Shown here: positions 7,220-14,546 of the stretch, one piece after another | How positions within the stretch are numbered: the stretch's first letter is position 1 | Layout of the letters: every line of letters starts with the position of its first letter | Source of the DNA: Dehalococcoidia bacterium | GTDB taxonomy: Bacteria > Chloroflexota > Dehalococcoidia > UBA2979 | Reading direction: 5' to 3' | DNA length: 23,778 bases | NCBI GenBank assembly: GCA_009692725.1 | Contig: SHYP01000017.1 | Location: forward strand, 1 to 23,778 | The notes under the pieces: model-generated | Told to the model about the DNA's origin: nothing | The model's input: the letters and a program-made list of their open reading frames with translations, nothing else | Database searches by the model: none | Program-made: the position numbers and the translations under genes

Positions 7220-7262
7220 CCCCTCGCCTCGTCCCGGGGAGAGGGGGCTGCGTGGTGAGGGC
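7220..7262 (+). repeat. G-rich palindromic repeat, copy 5 (diverged)
   Basis: Same orientation, ending 35 bases before the LON gene stop codon (minus strand). The GCCGGGGGG segment has changed to GCTGCGTGG, so only three G-runs remain. The most diverged member. Confidence 0.75.
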
Positions 7263-7297
7263 GCCCGCGCGCGCCCGCGAGCGGGCCACGGCTATCG

Positions 7298-7939
7298 CTA
7301 GTTGGCCATCCCCGGCGCGGCCCAGCGCTCCAGCGCCGCCTCCGCCGCGCTCTCGTACGCGCGCTCCACCGCGTCGCGCAACAGGGGCACCGCCAGCTCC
7401 AGCCGCTGACCGATGTCCACCGCCTCCAGCAGCCGCTGCGCCTCGTCCGCGTGCGCGTCCGCCAGCGCACCGATGCGATCCGCGATCGCCCCCGCGCCCG
7501 CTGGCAGCTGCGCGTCGCGCTCGTACTCGCCGTTCGCGGTCGCCCGCAAACGCAACAGCAGCGCCAGCTCCGTGCGCGCCTGCGCGACCAGCGCCTCGTC
7601 CGCCGTACCCTCGTCCGTGACCCACTCCACGTCCGCCCACGGGTACGGCCGGTCGTCGTGCAGCGCCACGATGCGGAAACGCCGCACCCCCACCGCCCGC
7701 ACGTGGATGCGCTCCCCGCTGCCCGGCAGCACCGACGTGATGCGCGCGCTCGTGCCGACGTCGAACGGCTGCGCCGGCCCGCCCACCTCCACGCCCTCGC
7801 GGATCAGCGCCACCCCGAAGGGTGTCGCGTGCTCAAGGCACTCCGCGATCAGCTGCCGGTAGCGCGGCTCGAAGACCTGCAGCTGGATCGGCATCGCGGG
7901 AAACAGCACCGTGTGCAGCGGAAACAGCCGCAGCTCCAT
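7298..7939 (-). CDS. LON substrate-binding-domain protein
   Basis: A 213-residue stand-alone LON N-terminal domain: MELRLFPLHTVLFPAMPIQL, FEPRYRQLIAECLEH, FGVALIREGVEV, GTSARITSV and RRFRIVALHDDRPYPWADVE follow the family order, and a helical C-terminal half contains DIGQRLELAVPLL. There is no AAA+ or peptidase domain. Stand-alone members are cytoplasmic and mostly uncharacterised; substrate recognition is assumed from full Lon. The ATG shares its A with the TGA of the upstream gene, so translation is coupled. Confidence 0.85.
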   Translation of the reverse strand: MELRLFPLHTVLFPAMPIQLQVFEPRYRQLIAECLEHATPFGVALIREGVEVGGPAQPFDVGTSARITSVLPGSGERIHVRAVGVRRFRIVALHDDRPYPWADVEWVTDEGTADEALVAQARTELALLLRLRATANGEYERDAQLPAGAGAIADRIGALADAHADEAQRLLEAVDIGQRLELAVPLLRDAVERAYESAAEAALERWAAPGMAN

Positions 7940-8322
7940 CACACCCCCCGCCACAGCAGGAACAGCACCAGCGCCGCCGTCAGCGCGAGCGTCCCCAGCG
8001 CGCCCGCGATCACCAGCCGCGCCGACGGCAGCTGATCCGCCATCCGCCCATCGATCCGCCGGCCGTCCCAGCCGGCGTCGATGAGCACCCGCGCCGCCGC
8101 CGCCTGCTGCCCCGGCGCAACGTACAGCCCGTGCGCAAACAACGACTCCGCCGGCAGCCCCGGATACGCCCGCGATCCGAACCCGAACGCGCGCGCATCC
8201 TCGATTCGCACTGCGGCCTCGATGTCCGCCGCGTCCAGCAGCGCCAACCAGCGCGCTGCGGTCTCGCCGCTCGCTGCGACCGCGAATCGCCGCAGCCGCG
8301 CCCGCCGAGGTGCTCGCGTCAT
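7939..8322 (-). CDS. DUF2007-like domain with C-terminal membrane helix
   Basis: A 127-residue protein from ATG 8322 (a GTG two codons upstream is possible). The N-terminal part (FAVAASGETAARWLALLDAA, DIEAAVRIEDARAFGF, LYVAPGQQAAAARVLIDAGW) resembles DUF2007 'putative signal transducing' ferredoxin-like domains. A single hydrophobic helix ARLVIAGALGTLALTAALVL at the end anchors it, with the domain probably cytoplasmic. It overlaps the LON gene by one base, suggesting a joint function. The role is unknown. Confidence 0.65.
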   Translation of the reverse strand: MTRAPRRARLRRFAVAASGETAARWLALLDAADIEAAVRIEDARAFGFGSRAYPGLPAESLFAHGLYVAPGQQAAAARVLIDAGWDGRRIDGRMADQLPSARLVIAGALGTLALTAALVLFLLWRGV

Positions 8323-8374
8323 TGCCACGCAGCGATCCTGGCACTGGCCACGAACCCCGGCCGCACCCGCTGTC

Positions 8375-8422
8375 TCCCCCTCGCCCCGCCCCGCGGGGAG
8401 AGGGGGCCGGGGGGGTGAGGGC
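8375..8422 (+). repeat. G-rich palindromic repeat, copy 6
   Basis: Lies between the DUF2007-like gene start and the NuoG-like gene stop, ending 13 bases from the latter's stop codon. It has full-length arms, four G-runs, and the longest G-run (GGGGGGG) of the family. Confidence 0.85.
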
Positions 8423-8435
8423 TGCCCCGCGCGCC

Positions 8436-11015
8436 CTACGCCGGTTGCGGCACGGCCACCTGCACGACTGCCAACGCCGGCGCGGCCGCCCCATCGAGCG
8501 GCAGCAACCGCAGCACCGCACCACCGTCGTAATACTGCGGCACGAACACGGCCCCCGGCGCCACCCCGTCGTCGATGCGCACCACGATGCGCACCTCCGC
8601 CGCGCCCGCCGAGATCAGCACCGCGTCACCCGCGCGCACGCCCAGCCGCTCCGCGTCCGCCGGGTGCATCAGCACCGCTTCCTCGCGATGCAGCTTGTCC
8701 GCCTCCGCCGAGCGGATCGACGCGCCCTCCCACGACGTGTACAGCGTGCGCCCGACCGTCAGCTGCAGCCCGCCGCCGGTCGCTGGCTGCACCGGCGCGC
8801 TCGTATCCGCGCTCGGCGCTGCGGGCGCGCGCACACGCCCCGCTCCCGACGGCCCCGCCGATGGCGCAGGCAACGCCCGCGTGCGCCCGGACTCCACGGC
8901 GGTGTACTCGACGTAATCCGGCACGCGCGTGCGTGCCTCCGCCATCACCTCGGCCGCTCCGGCGTATGCGAACGATCCGCCGAGCGCGCCCGCGAGCGCC
9001 CCCAGCACCGCGAGCCCCGTGCGTGCCTCGCGCAGCGGCGCACCCGCCGGCCGCTGCCGCACGATGCGCCGATCCGCCGTCGTGATCGTCCCGTCCTCGC
9101 TGAAGAACGGACCCTCGGCCAGCACGACGTGCGCGCGCTTCGCCGTCGTCGAGCGCACCGTGTCGATCACCACCAGCGCGTCGACGCCGTCGAGCGCCGC
9201 CTCGATCGCCGCCGTGCCCCCCGCGTTCAGCAGGGGATTGTCGCCGTGCACCAGCAGCCCGCGGATCCGGCCCGCGCGCGCCGCCTCGATGATCTCCGGA
9301 AAGCTCAGCCCGCCGTCGCCCGGCGCGATGCCCATGTCGGTCACGCCGTTCACGTTCGCGTCCGTCGGCAGGTAGTGCAGGCACTCCGCCGCCGCGCTGT
9401 TTGCGCCAGGCGCGGAGGGGTCGCCGCGCAGCGCGATCGCCACCGCCGCGCACGCACGCGCCTGCGCGCCCGCGTCCGCCGCGCCCAGCGGATGCGGCGC
9501 GAACACCACCGCGACACGCTGCTCGAGGTCCGCACGCGCCGCTTGCAACGCCTCCGGCCCGCCGGCGCCCGCCAGCGCTCGCACCGCCGCCGCCTCGCCG
9601 CCCGGCGCGGGCCGCACCCACTCCGCCGCGAACGGCACCAGCTCGCCCCAGCGCGCGCTCACGAGGATCAGCCGCGCGCCGCGCCGCACCACCGCGTCCT
9701 TCACACGCAGCGCCGCCACCGGGTGCGACTCCTCGAGGTCACCCGCCACCACCACGATCACGTCCGCCTGCGCGAGCTCGGTCAGGCTCGCGGGCAACCG
9801 CTCGACACCGAGCGTCTCGCGCAGCGCAGCGATGACCGCGCGGTGCAGCGGCCCCTGCGCGAAATCGATGTGCGGCGTACCGATGACGTCGCGCGCGAGC
9901 CGCGCGAGCACGTACGCCTCTTCGTTCGTCGCCAGCGGCGACCCGAGTACCGCGATCGCCTCGCCGCCGTGCGCGCTACGCACCGCGTCCAGCGCGCGCG
10001 CCGCCTCCGCCACCGCGTCGTCGAAGCTCGCCGGCAGCAGCCGCTCGCCGCGCCGCACCAGCGACCGAGCCAGCCGCTCGCGGTCGCTCACCGCGTCGTA
10101 GCCAAAGCGCCCGCGCACGCAGATCTGGTCGTTCGATACCGGGTTCAGCCGGTCCGGCCGCACGATCACCGGCCGCACCCCCGCCGTCCCGGATGCGCTC
10201 GTCGTTCCGTACGAGATCGTGCAGCCCACCGCGCAGCCGTTGCACGCGGAGTTCGTCCACTCCTCTGCGAGCGCCACCCACTTGTTCGGCTGCTCCATCA
10301 GCGTCGCCGTCGGACACACGTCGATGCAGCTCCCGCAGAAGTCGCAGTTCGATTCGTGGACCGGCCCGCCCGTCCCGAAGGCGATCGCCGTCCGCGATCC
10401 CTTGCCGGCCAGCGTGATCGCGCCCGTGTGCCGCAGGTCCGCGCATGCTCGCACGCAACGCGTGCAGATGATGCACATCTGCGGGTCGAACTCCAGGTAC
10501 GGGTTCGCACGGTCCGGCTCCGGCGGCGGCGTCTCGTAGTACCCACGCTCCTCGCCCACCCACGGCTCCTCGAACTCGCCCATGTCGATGAGCTCCGTCG
10601 AGGTCTGCAGCTCGCAGCGGTAATTCTTGGAGCACGTCAGGCAGCGGTGCGTCACCACGTCGTCGCGCAGACAGATCTCGCCCGGCTGACAGTGCACGCG
10701 GCGGTGGCACGTCAGGCAGCGGTCCGGGTGGTTCGCCATGATCAGCGACATCACGCCCTGCCGCGCGCGCTTCACCTCCGGCGTGTCCGTGCGCACCACC
10801 ATGCCCTGCGCCACCTGCGCGGTGCACGACAGCTGGATCGGCGTCGGCCGCGCCCCCTCGATCTCCACGAGGCAGGTCCGGCACCCCGCGTACGGGTCGA
10901 GCCCGTCGATGTAGCACAGGTTCGTGATGCGCACGCCCTGCTCTTTGATCACCTCGACCAGGCGGCGCCCGTCCTGGGCCTCCACCGCCACGCCGTTGAT
11001 CGTGATCATCGCCAC
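8436..11015 (-). CDS. NuoG-like iron-sulfur/molybdopterin-fold subunit
   Basis: An 859-residue complex I subunit G-like protein. Domains in order: [2Fe-2S] ferredoxin (C34, C45, C48, C64); a His/Cys region with two successive motifs, H96-x3-C100-x2-C103-x5-C109 and H123-x-C125-x2-C128-x5-C134, and C115 between; two [4Fe-4S] motifs (C181/184/187/191 and C224/227/230/234); a Mop-type cluster (C258, C261, C265, C299); a large molybdopterin-oxidoreductase fold; and a C-terminal dinucleotide-binding-like domain from about 750. No Cys or Sec is at the metal-ligand place of formate dehydrogenases, so electron transfer like NuoG is more likely than Mo catalysis. It follows the NuoI-like gene by 64 bases. 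GGGGAG is 5 bases before the GTG at 11015; ATG 11009 is the alternative. Linker 735-775 is Ala/Pro-rich. Confidence 0.85.
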   Translation of the reverse strand: MAMITINGVAVEAQDGRRLVEVIKEQGVRITNLCYIDGLDPYAGCRTCLVEIEGARPTPIQLSCTAQVAQGMVVRTDTPEVKRARQGVMSLIMANHPDRCLTCHRRVHCQPGEICLRDDVVTHRCLTCSKNYRCELQTSTELIDMGEFEEPWVGEERGYYETPPPEPDRANPYLEFDPQMCIICTRCVRACADLRHTGAITLAGKGSRTAIAFGTGGPVHESNCDFCGSCIDVCPTATLMEQPNKWVALAEEWTNSACNGCAVGCTISYGTTSASGTAGVRPVIVRPDRLNPVSNDQICVRGRFGYDAVSDRERLARSLVRRGERLLPASFDDAVAEAARALDAVRSAHGGEAIAVLGSPLATNEEAYVLARLARDVIGTPHIDFAQGPLHRAVIAALRETLGVERLPASLTELAQADVIVVVAGDLEESHPVAALRVKDAVVRRGARLILVSARWGELVPFAAEWVRPAPGGEAAAVRALAGAGGPEALQAARADLEQRVAVVFAPHPLGAADAGAQARACAAVAIALRGDPSAPGANSAAAECLHYLPTDANVNGVTDMGIAPGDGGLSFPEIIEAARAGRIRGLLVHGDNPLLNAGGTAAIEAALDGVDALVVIDTVRSTTAKRAHVVLAEGPFFSEDGTITTADRRIVRQRPAGAPLREARTGLAVLGALAGALGGSFAYAGAAEVMAEARTRVPDYVEYTAVESGRTRALPAPSAGPSGAGRVRAPAAPSADTSAPVQPATGGGLQLTVGRTLYTSWEGASIRSAEADKLHREEAVLMHPADAERLGVRAGDAVLISAGAAEVRIVVRIDDGVAPGAVFVPQYYDGGAVLRLLPLDGAAAPALAVVQVAVPQPA

Positions 11016-11079
11016 ACCGGCTCCCCGCTAGGCGCGCCGCGGCGCATCGCGCACGCTCGTCCGCAACTGCGCCGCTCCG

Positions 11080-11631
11080 CTACTGCTCGCTTCGGCTGTG
11101 CAAATGCTGCGGGCCGAACGGCCCGTCCGCGCCCGCCACGGGTACCCGGCTGCGCGCCGTCGGCATCTCCGTCACGAGCGGCTGTTGCGCCTGCTCCTGC
11201 CCGTTCGGATAGCGCCCGCCCGTCTTCTCCATGTACAGCTGCGCCTCCCGCGTCAGCGCCGTCCGATCGCGATACATGTGCTCGAACACGTACACCGCGT
11301 CGTCGTAGCGCCCGCCCGCCTGGATCGCCTGGTACGGGCACGCCTCCGTGCACAACCCGCAGTACATGCAGATGCGGAAGTCGATCTCGTACCGATCGAC
11401 GTTCAGCGTCCCGTCCGCCCGCGGCGACGTCTGCACCAGGATGCAGCCGTCCGGGCACGCCTGCGCGCACGTCGAGCAGCCCGTGCAGCGCTCCTCGAAC
11501 CACAGCAGGTTCGTACGCGCACGCACCGGAACCCGGCGCTCCTCTTCGGGATAGCTCACCGTGATCGGCGGCTTGAAGATGTGCTTGAACGTGACGAGCA
11601 GCCCGCGCGCGATGCCGACCCCGTACGCCAC
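11080..11631 (-). CDS. NuoI-like 8Fe-8S ferredoxin subunit
   Basis: A 183-residue protein from GTG 11631. YGVGIARGLLVTFKHIFKPP at the start matches the NuoI membrane-contact helix, YPEEERRVPVRAR leads into C49/52/55/59, and C88/91/94/98 form the second cluster (FRICMYCGLCTEACPYQAI). It would hand electrons from the NuoG-like partner to a quinone site or another acceptor. The C-terminus (residues 125-183) is longer than needed for the ferredoxin fold and Gln/Pro-rich. An ATG at 11712 gives an Arg-rich extension overlapping the likely promoter and is disfavoured. Other nuo genes are absent from the window. Confidence 0.86.
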   Translation of the reverse strand: MAYGVGIARGLLVTFKHIFKPPITVSYPEEERRVPVRARTNLLWFEERCTGCSTCAQACPDGCILVQTSPRADGTLNVDRYEIDFRICMYCGLCTEACPYQAIQAGGRYDDAVYVFEHMYRDRTALTREAQLYMEKTGGRYPNGQEQAQQPLVTEMPTARSRVPVAGADGPFGPQHLHSRSEQ

Positions 11632-11668
11632 GGCTGCCTCGTCCCCCGGAACCCGCTGACGACTGCGA

Positions 11669-11677
11669 ATACTAGCA
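11669..11677 (-). promoter_or_regulatory. Possible extended -10 promoter for the NuoI/NuoG pair
   Basis: On the minus strand TGCTAGTAT combines an extended -10 TGN with TAGTAT (11674-11669), about 40 bases before the GTG at 11631, in an otherwise GC-rich gap. No clear -35 is present. It suggests the pair is transcribed separately from the operon ending at 11709. Confidence 0.35.
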
Positions 11678-11708
11678 CAGGCCCCCCGACGGGCCAGCCG
11701 CGCCGGGG

Positions 11709-12989
11709 TCATTCCAGTCCTACTCCCCCTCGCCCCGCCGCCCGGGGAGAGGGGGCCGGGGGGTGAGGGCCCTCAGCGCCCCCCCCCACCAGCTCGCCGT
11801 AGAACCCCTCCAGCCGAGCGACCGCCGCGCTCCAGTCATAGCGCTCCTGCACCACCGCCCGACCCGCCGCGCCCAGCCGCGCCGCCAGCGCGTCGTCCGC
11901 GAGCACCCGCACCAGTTGCGCCGCGAACCGCTCCGCCGTGTCCCCGATCAACAGGTCGCGCTCCGGCACCAGCTCGATGCCCTCCGCGCCCACCGTCGTC
12001 GACACCACCGCCTTGCCCAGCGCCAGCGCCTCCAGCACCTTCAGCCGCGTCCCGCCCCCCGACAGCAGCGGCGCGATGATCGCGCGCGCACGCCCGAGCT
12101 CCGGCCGCAGGTCCGGCACCACGCCCTTGAATTGCACGTCAGCGCTCGCCCACTCGCGCACCAGCTCGGGCGGCGAGTATCCCACCACCGCCACATGCGC
12201 GTCCGGCCGCGCGCGCTGCACCAGCGGGAACACCTCACGCAAGAAGTACTGCAGGCCCTCCGCGTTCGGGTAGTAGTGGTTCGACCCCGAGAACGCGATC
12301 AGCCCCGGCTCGCCGGCGCCCCCGGCACCGTCCGGTGCGAACCGCTCCGTGTCCACCGCGTTCGGCACCACCGCCGTCCGCGTCCCCGGCGCCGCGTGCC
12401 GCACGAACCCCTCGTCGCGCGCCGACGTCACCACCACGCCCGCTGCGCGTCGCCACGCTCCCTGCTCCTCGCACCGCAGCTTCACGAACTCGAGGTAGTT
12501 GTGCAGCCCCCGCAGCCCGCGGCCCCCCGACTCGAACATCCGCCGCCGCAGATCGTACTCAATGTTGTGCTCGTCCAGCACCACCGTCGCCCCGTGCGGG
12601 AAGCGGTAGTACACCATCATCGCGAACTCCACCATGATCACGTCGTACGCCACCGCCGCCGTCATGCGGTCCAGCGCCGCCTGCAGCCCCGCGTGCAGGT
12701 GCGTTGCCCGCTCGAACGAATGCGGCGAGGCGAGCGTACGCAGCTGCAGCGCGCGCCGCGCACGCTCGCCCTGCGGCTCGTGGTCGTTCACGATCACATG
12801 CACGCGCCGGCTGTACGCGCTCGTCGCCGCGAGCTGCACGTCGATCCACTGCGTCTGATCGGGCGACAGCAGCGCCAGCACCGCGACCTCGTGGCGGCGC
12901 GCCAGCCCCTGCATCAGCCCGTGCATGCGCGCCGCGCCGCCCCACATCGGCGGGCTCGCCAGCGCGGGCGTCACGAAGAGGATGCGCAC
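11709..12989 (-). CDS. GT4-type glycosyltransferase
   Basis: A 426-residue GT-B glycosyltransferase from a GTG start. The N-terminal Rossmann half has RILFVTPALASPPMWGGAAR (acceptor-side Gly-rich loop), a DEHNIEY segment and VVVTSARDEGF; the C-terminal donor half has VVPNAVDTERF, GLIAFSGSNHYYPNAEGLQY and PLLSGGGTRLKVLEALALGK, then the VVSTTVGAEGIE loop typical of family 4. It likely adds a sugar from a nucleotide-sugar to a cell-surface or lipid acceptor; specificity unknown. Last gene of the seven-gene operon, 8 bases after the MobA-like gene. Odd feature: residues about 407-422 are encoded by repeat copy 7, giving a Pro/Arg/Gly tail not expected in the family. Confidence 0.88.
   Translation of the reverse strand: MRILFVTPALASPPMWGGAARMHGLMQGLARRHEVAVLALLSPDQTQWIDVQLAATSAYSRRVHVIVNDHEPQGERARRALQLRTLASPHSFERATHLHAGLQAALDRMTAAVAYDVIMVEFAMMVYYRFPHGATVVLDEHNIEYDLRRRMFESGGRGLRGLHNYLEFVKLRCEEQGAWRRAAGVVVTSARDEGFVRHAAPGTRTAVVPNAVDTERFAPDGAGGAGEPGLIAFSGSNHYYPNAEGLQYFLREVFPLVQRARPDAHVAVVGYSPPELVREWASADVQFKGVVPDLRPELGRARAIIAPLLSGGGTRLKVLEALALGKAVVSTTVGAEGIELVPERDLLIGDTAERFAAQLVRVLADDALAARLGAAGRAVVQERYDWSAAVARLEGFYGELVGGGAEGPHPPAPSPRAAGRGGVGLE
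11724..11770 (+). repeat. G-rich palindromic repeat, copy 7 (inside a gene)
   Basis: Full-length copy with four G-runs, overlapping the 3' end of the glycosyltransferase reading frame on the opposite strand. There it encodes the peptide PHPPAPSPRAAGRGG just before the stop. Confidence 0.87.
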
Positions 12990-12997
12990 CCGCTCGC

Positions 12998-13645
12998 TCA
13001 GCCGCCCCGCGTGCCCCGGGTGCGCGTGCCGTCCGTCGGGCCCTGAACGCCCAGCAGCCGCCGCGCCTCGTCCAGTGTGTCCGGCGTGTCCAGGTCCAGC
13101 CGCACCACTGGATCGTCGTCCATCGCCACCAGCCGCGGCGGGTGCGCCGCAAGCACCCCGCGCAGCCCCTGCGCCGCCTCCGTCGCGCTCGTGAGCTCGC
13201 CCAGCAGCAACCCGCGCAGCACCACTGGGTGCCCGCGCGCCCCGCGATACGACGGCTGCACCGCGTCCGCCCCGCTTGCACGCAGCTCCGCGACCAGCGC
13301 ATCGACGATCCCCGCGCGCGTCGGCTGATCCACGTTCACCACCACGATCGCGTCCGGCATCGCGCGGCCGCCCGTGCCCAGCACGCGCGCGCCCGCCGCC
13401 AGCGACGTCGCGCGACCCTGCGGCCAGCGCGCGTTGAACACGCAGTAACGCGCGCCGTCACCCAGCTCCCGCCGCACCGCCTCCGCGCGCGCCCCGAGCA
13501 CCACCACGATGTCGTCCACGCACGACCGCATCAGCTCGTCGAGCTCCCAGCCCAGCAACGTCTGCTCGCCCCACGGCAGCAGCGGCTTCGACCGCCCCAT
13601 CCGCCGCGACGCCCCCGCTGCGAGAATGATCGCCGCGACCGTCAT
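12998..13645 (-). CDS. MobA/MocA-like nucleotidyltransferase
   Basis: A 215-residue protein with the NTP-transferase signature LAAGASRRMGRSKPLLPWG at 8-26, VDDIVVVLGARAEAV, ARWPQGRATSLAAGAR and the metal-binding strand VVVNVDQPT, followed by GARGHPVVL and a late DLDTPDTLDEA. This is the pattern of molybdenum cofactor cytidylyl- or guanylyltransferases (MocA/MobA), which attach a nucleotide to molybdopterin; related sugar-nucleotide enzymes cannot be excluded. Its ATG overlaps the scaffold gene's TGA by four bases, so the two are translationally coupled. No molybdoenzyme is certain in the window. Confidence 0.83.
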   Translation of the reverse strand: MTVAAIILAAGASRRMGRSKPLLPWGEQTLLGWELDELMRSCVDDIVVVLGARAEAVRRELGDGARYCVFNARWPQGRATSLAAGARVLGTGGRAMPDAIVVVNVDQPTRAGIVDALVAELRASGADAVQPSYRGARGHPVVLRGLLLGELTSATEAAQGLRGVLAAHPPRLVAMDDDPVVRLDLDTPDTLDEARRLLGVQGPTDGTRTRGTRGG

Positions 13646-14049
13646 TCGCCGTGCGCTGGCGGCCCCGCCGCCTCGCGACCCTGGCGCCACGTGGCGATCG
13701 CCTGCCGCACCGCTGACGCCGCCAGCACCGAGCAGTGCACCTTCGACTTCGGCAGCCCGCCCACCGCCTCCGCGTAGCGCTCCCGCGGCAGCGCCTCCGC
13801 CTCCGCCAGCGACAGCCCCACCAGCAGCTCCGTCGCCGCCGACGACGTAGCGATCGACGCCGGGCACCCCGAGCTCAGGAACGACGCCGCGGTCACGCGC
13901 CCATCGTCGATGCGCAGGTACAGCCGCAGCGAGTCGCCGCACACTGGGTTCGTGACGTACGCCTCGGCGTCCGCCCCCTCCATCACCCCCGCGTTCCGCG
14001 GGTGCTCGAAGTGATCGATGAGCGTCGCGCTGTAGTAGTCAGAAACCAT
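13642..14049 (-). CDS. IscU/NifU-type Fe-S cluster scaffold
   Basis: A 135-residue scaffold on which [2Fe-2S] and [4Fe-4S] clusters are assembled from iron and desulfurase-delivered sulfur. The opening YYSATLIDHFEHPRNAGVM and the three cluster cysteines are in place: C37 in NPVCGDS (with D39), C62 in SSGCPASIATSS and C106 in KVHCSVLA. The length matches SufU/IscU rather than full NifU, as the NifU C-terminal thioredoxin-like domain is missing. The order ahead of a MobA-like gene is unusual. It starts two bases after the DUF2283 stop and shows no Shine-Dalgarno, so translation probably depends on the upstream gene. Confidence 0.92.
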   Translation of the reverse strand: MVSDYYSATLIDHFEHPRNAGVMEGADAEAYVTNPVCGDSLRLYLRIDDGRVTAASFLSSGCPASIATSSAATELLVGLSLAEAEALPRERYAEAVGGLPKSKVHCSVLAASAVRQAIATWRQGREAAGPPAHGE

Positions 14050-14051
14050 GG

Positions 14052-14312
14052 CTAGCTGCTCGTCGCTGTCGATACCTGCAGACCCTGTGTAGCCGCGCGG
14101 AAACGCTGCAACTCCTCCACGATGCGCGGCGCCTCCGGCACGTCGCTCAGGTTCAGCCCGCGGCTGACGCCGAGGAACTCCACCGCCACCACGCGCCCGC
14201 CTTCGTCCGAATGCACGATGCGGTACTCGTCCAGCTGCGCCCCGTACTGCTTTCCCTCGGGAAACTCCAGCATCACGTAGAGCACGTCTGCTTCATGGTC
14301 GTACTGCACCAT
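14052..14312 (-). CDS. DUF2283 family protein
   Basis: An 86-residue protein with the DUF2283 signature: YDHEADVLYVML at the start, a strand DEYRIVHSDEGGRVVAVEFL in the middle, and a helical tail. GAGAGG lies 6 bases before the ATG. DUF2283 proteins are small and frequently encoded beside DUF4258 proteins; the pair has been proposed to be a toxin-antitoxin type module, with this one the antitoxin-like partner, but that is not proven. The sequence is visibly less GC-saturated at third positions than its neighbours, compatible with acquisition. Confidence 0.82.
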   Translation of the reverse strand: MVQYDHEADVLYVMLEFPEGKQYGAQLDEYRIVHSDEGGRVVAVEFLGVSRGLNLSDVPEAPRIVEELQRFRAATQGLQVSTATSS

Positions 14313-14322
14313 CGGGCACCTC

Positions 14323-14544
14323 TCATCCCGGCGCCTGCTCGCTCACGGTCACCACGTACGGCGGGTCCGAATCCCGCAGCACGAAGACATCGAGCAGCCG
14401 TCCTCCGAGGACACCATGATAGCGAACCGTCGCCTCGCCCACGTCGACCCGCTCTGGGCTGGCGAACACCGCCTCGACCTCGACGCGCTCGATCACCAGC
14501 AGCAGCATCTGGACGCGCGCATGGCGACTGAACTCCAACTCCAC
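14323..14544 (-). CDS. DUF4258 family protein, possible toxin partner
   Basis: A 73-residue protein from a GTG start two bases after the peroxiredoxin stop. FSRHARVQMLLLVIERVEVE then VFASPERVDVGEATVRYHGV and RLLDVFVLRDSDPPYVVTV follow the DUF4258 pattern (an N-terminal helix with the conserved HA.. start and beta strands with an H/K-rich core, RelE-like in outline). It is followed 10 bases later by DUF2283. Toxic activity is inference from genomic pairing. Confidence 0.78.
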   Translation of the reverse strand: MELEFSRHARVQMLLLVIERVEVEAVFASPERVDVGEATVRYHGVLGGRLLDVFVLRDSDPPYVVTVSEQAPG

Positions 14545-14546
14545 CC

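Larger units (their letters stand above)
6867..7297. other. Gene-free region with three repeat copies
   Basis: 431 bases between convergent genes. They hold repeat copies 3, 4 and 5, and between copies 4 and 5 a stretch (7037-7219) with a short minus-strand frame ending at 7047-7049 that I do not recognise. Longer frames across this region are low-complexity Arg/Ala/Pro strings created by the repeats. Confidence 0.6.

Noticed and set aside
8436..11015. Formate dehydrogenase alpha subunit
   Set aside because: No Cys or selenocysteine codon at the metal-ligand position; domain order fits NuoG better.
8310..11564. Plus-strand open frame of over 1000 codons opposite the NuoG/NuoI genes
   Set aside because: Arg/His/Pro-rich with no domain; an antisense shadow of high-GC genes.
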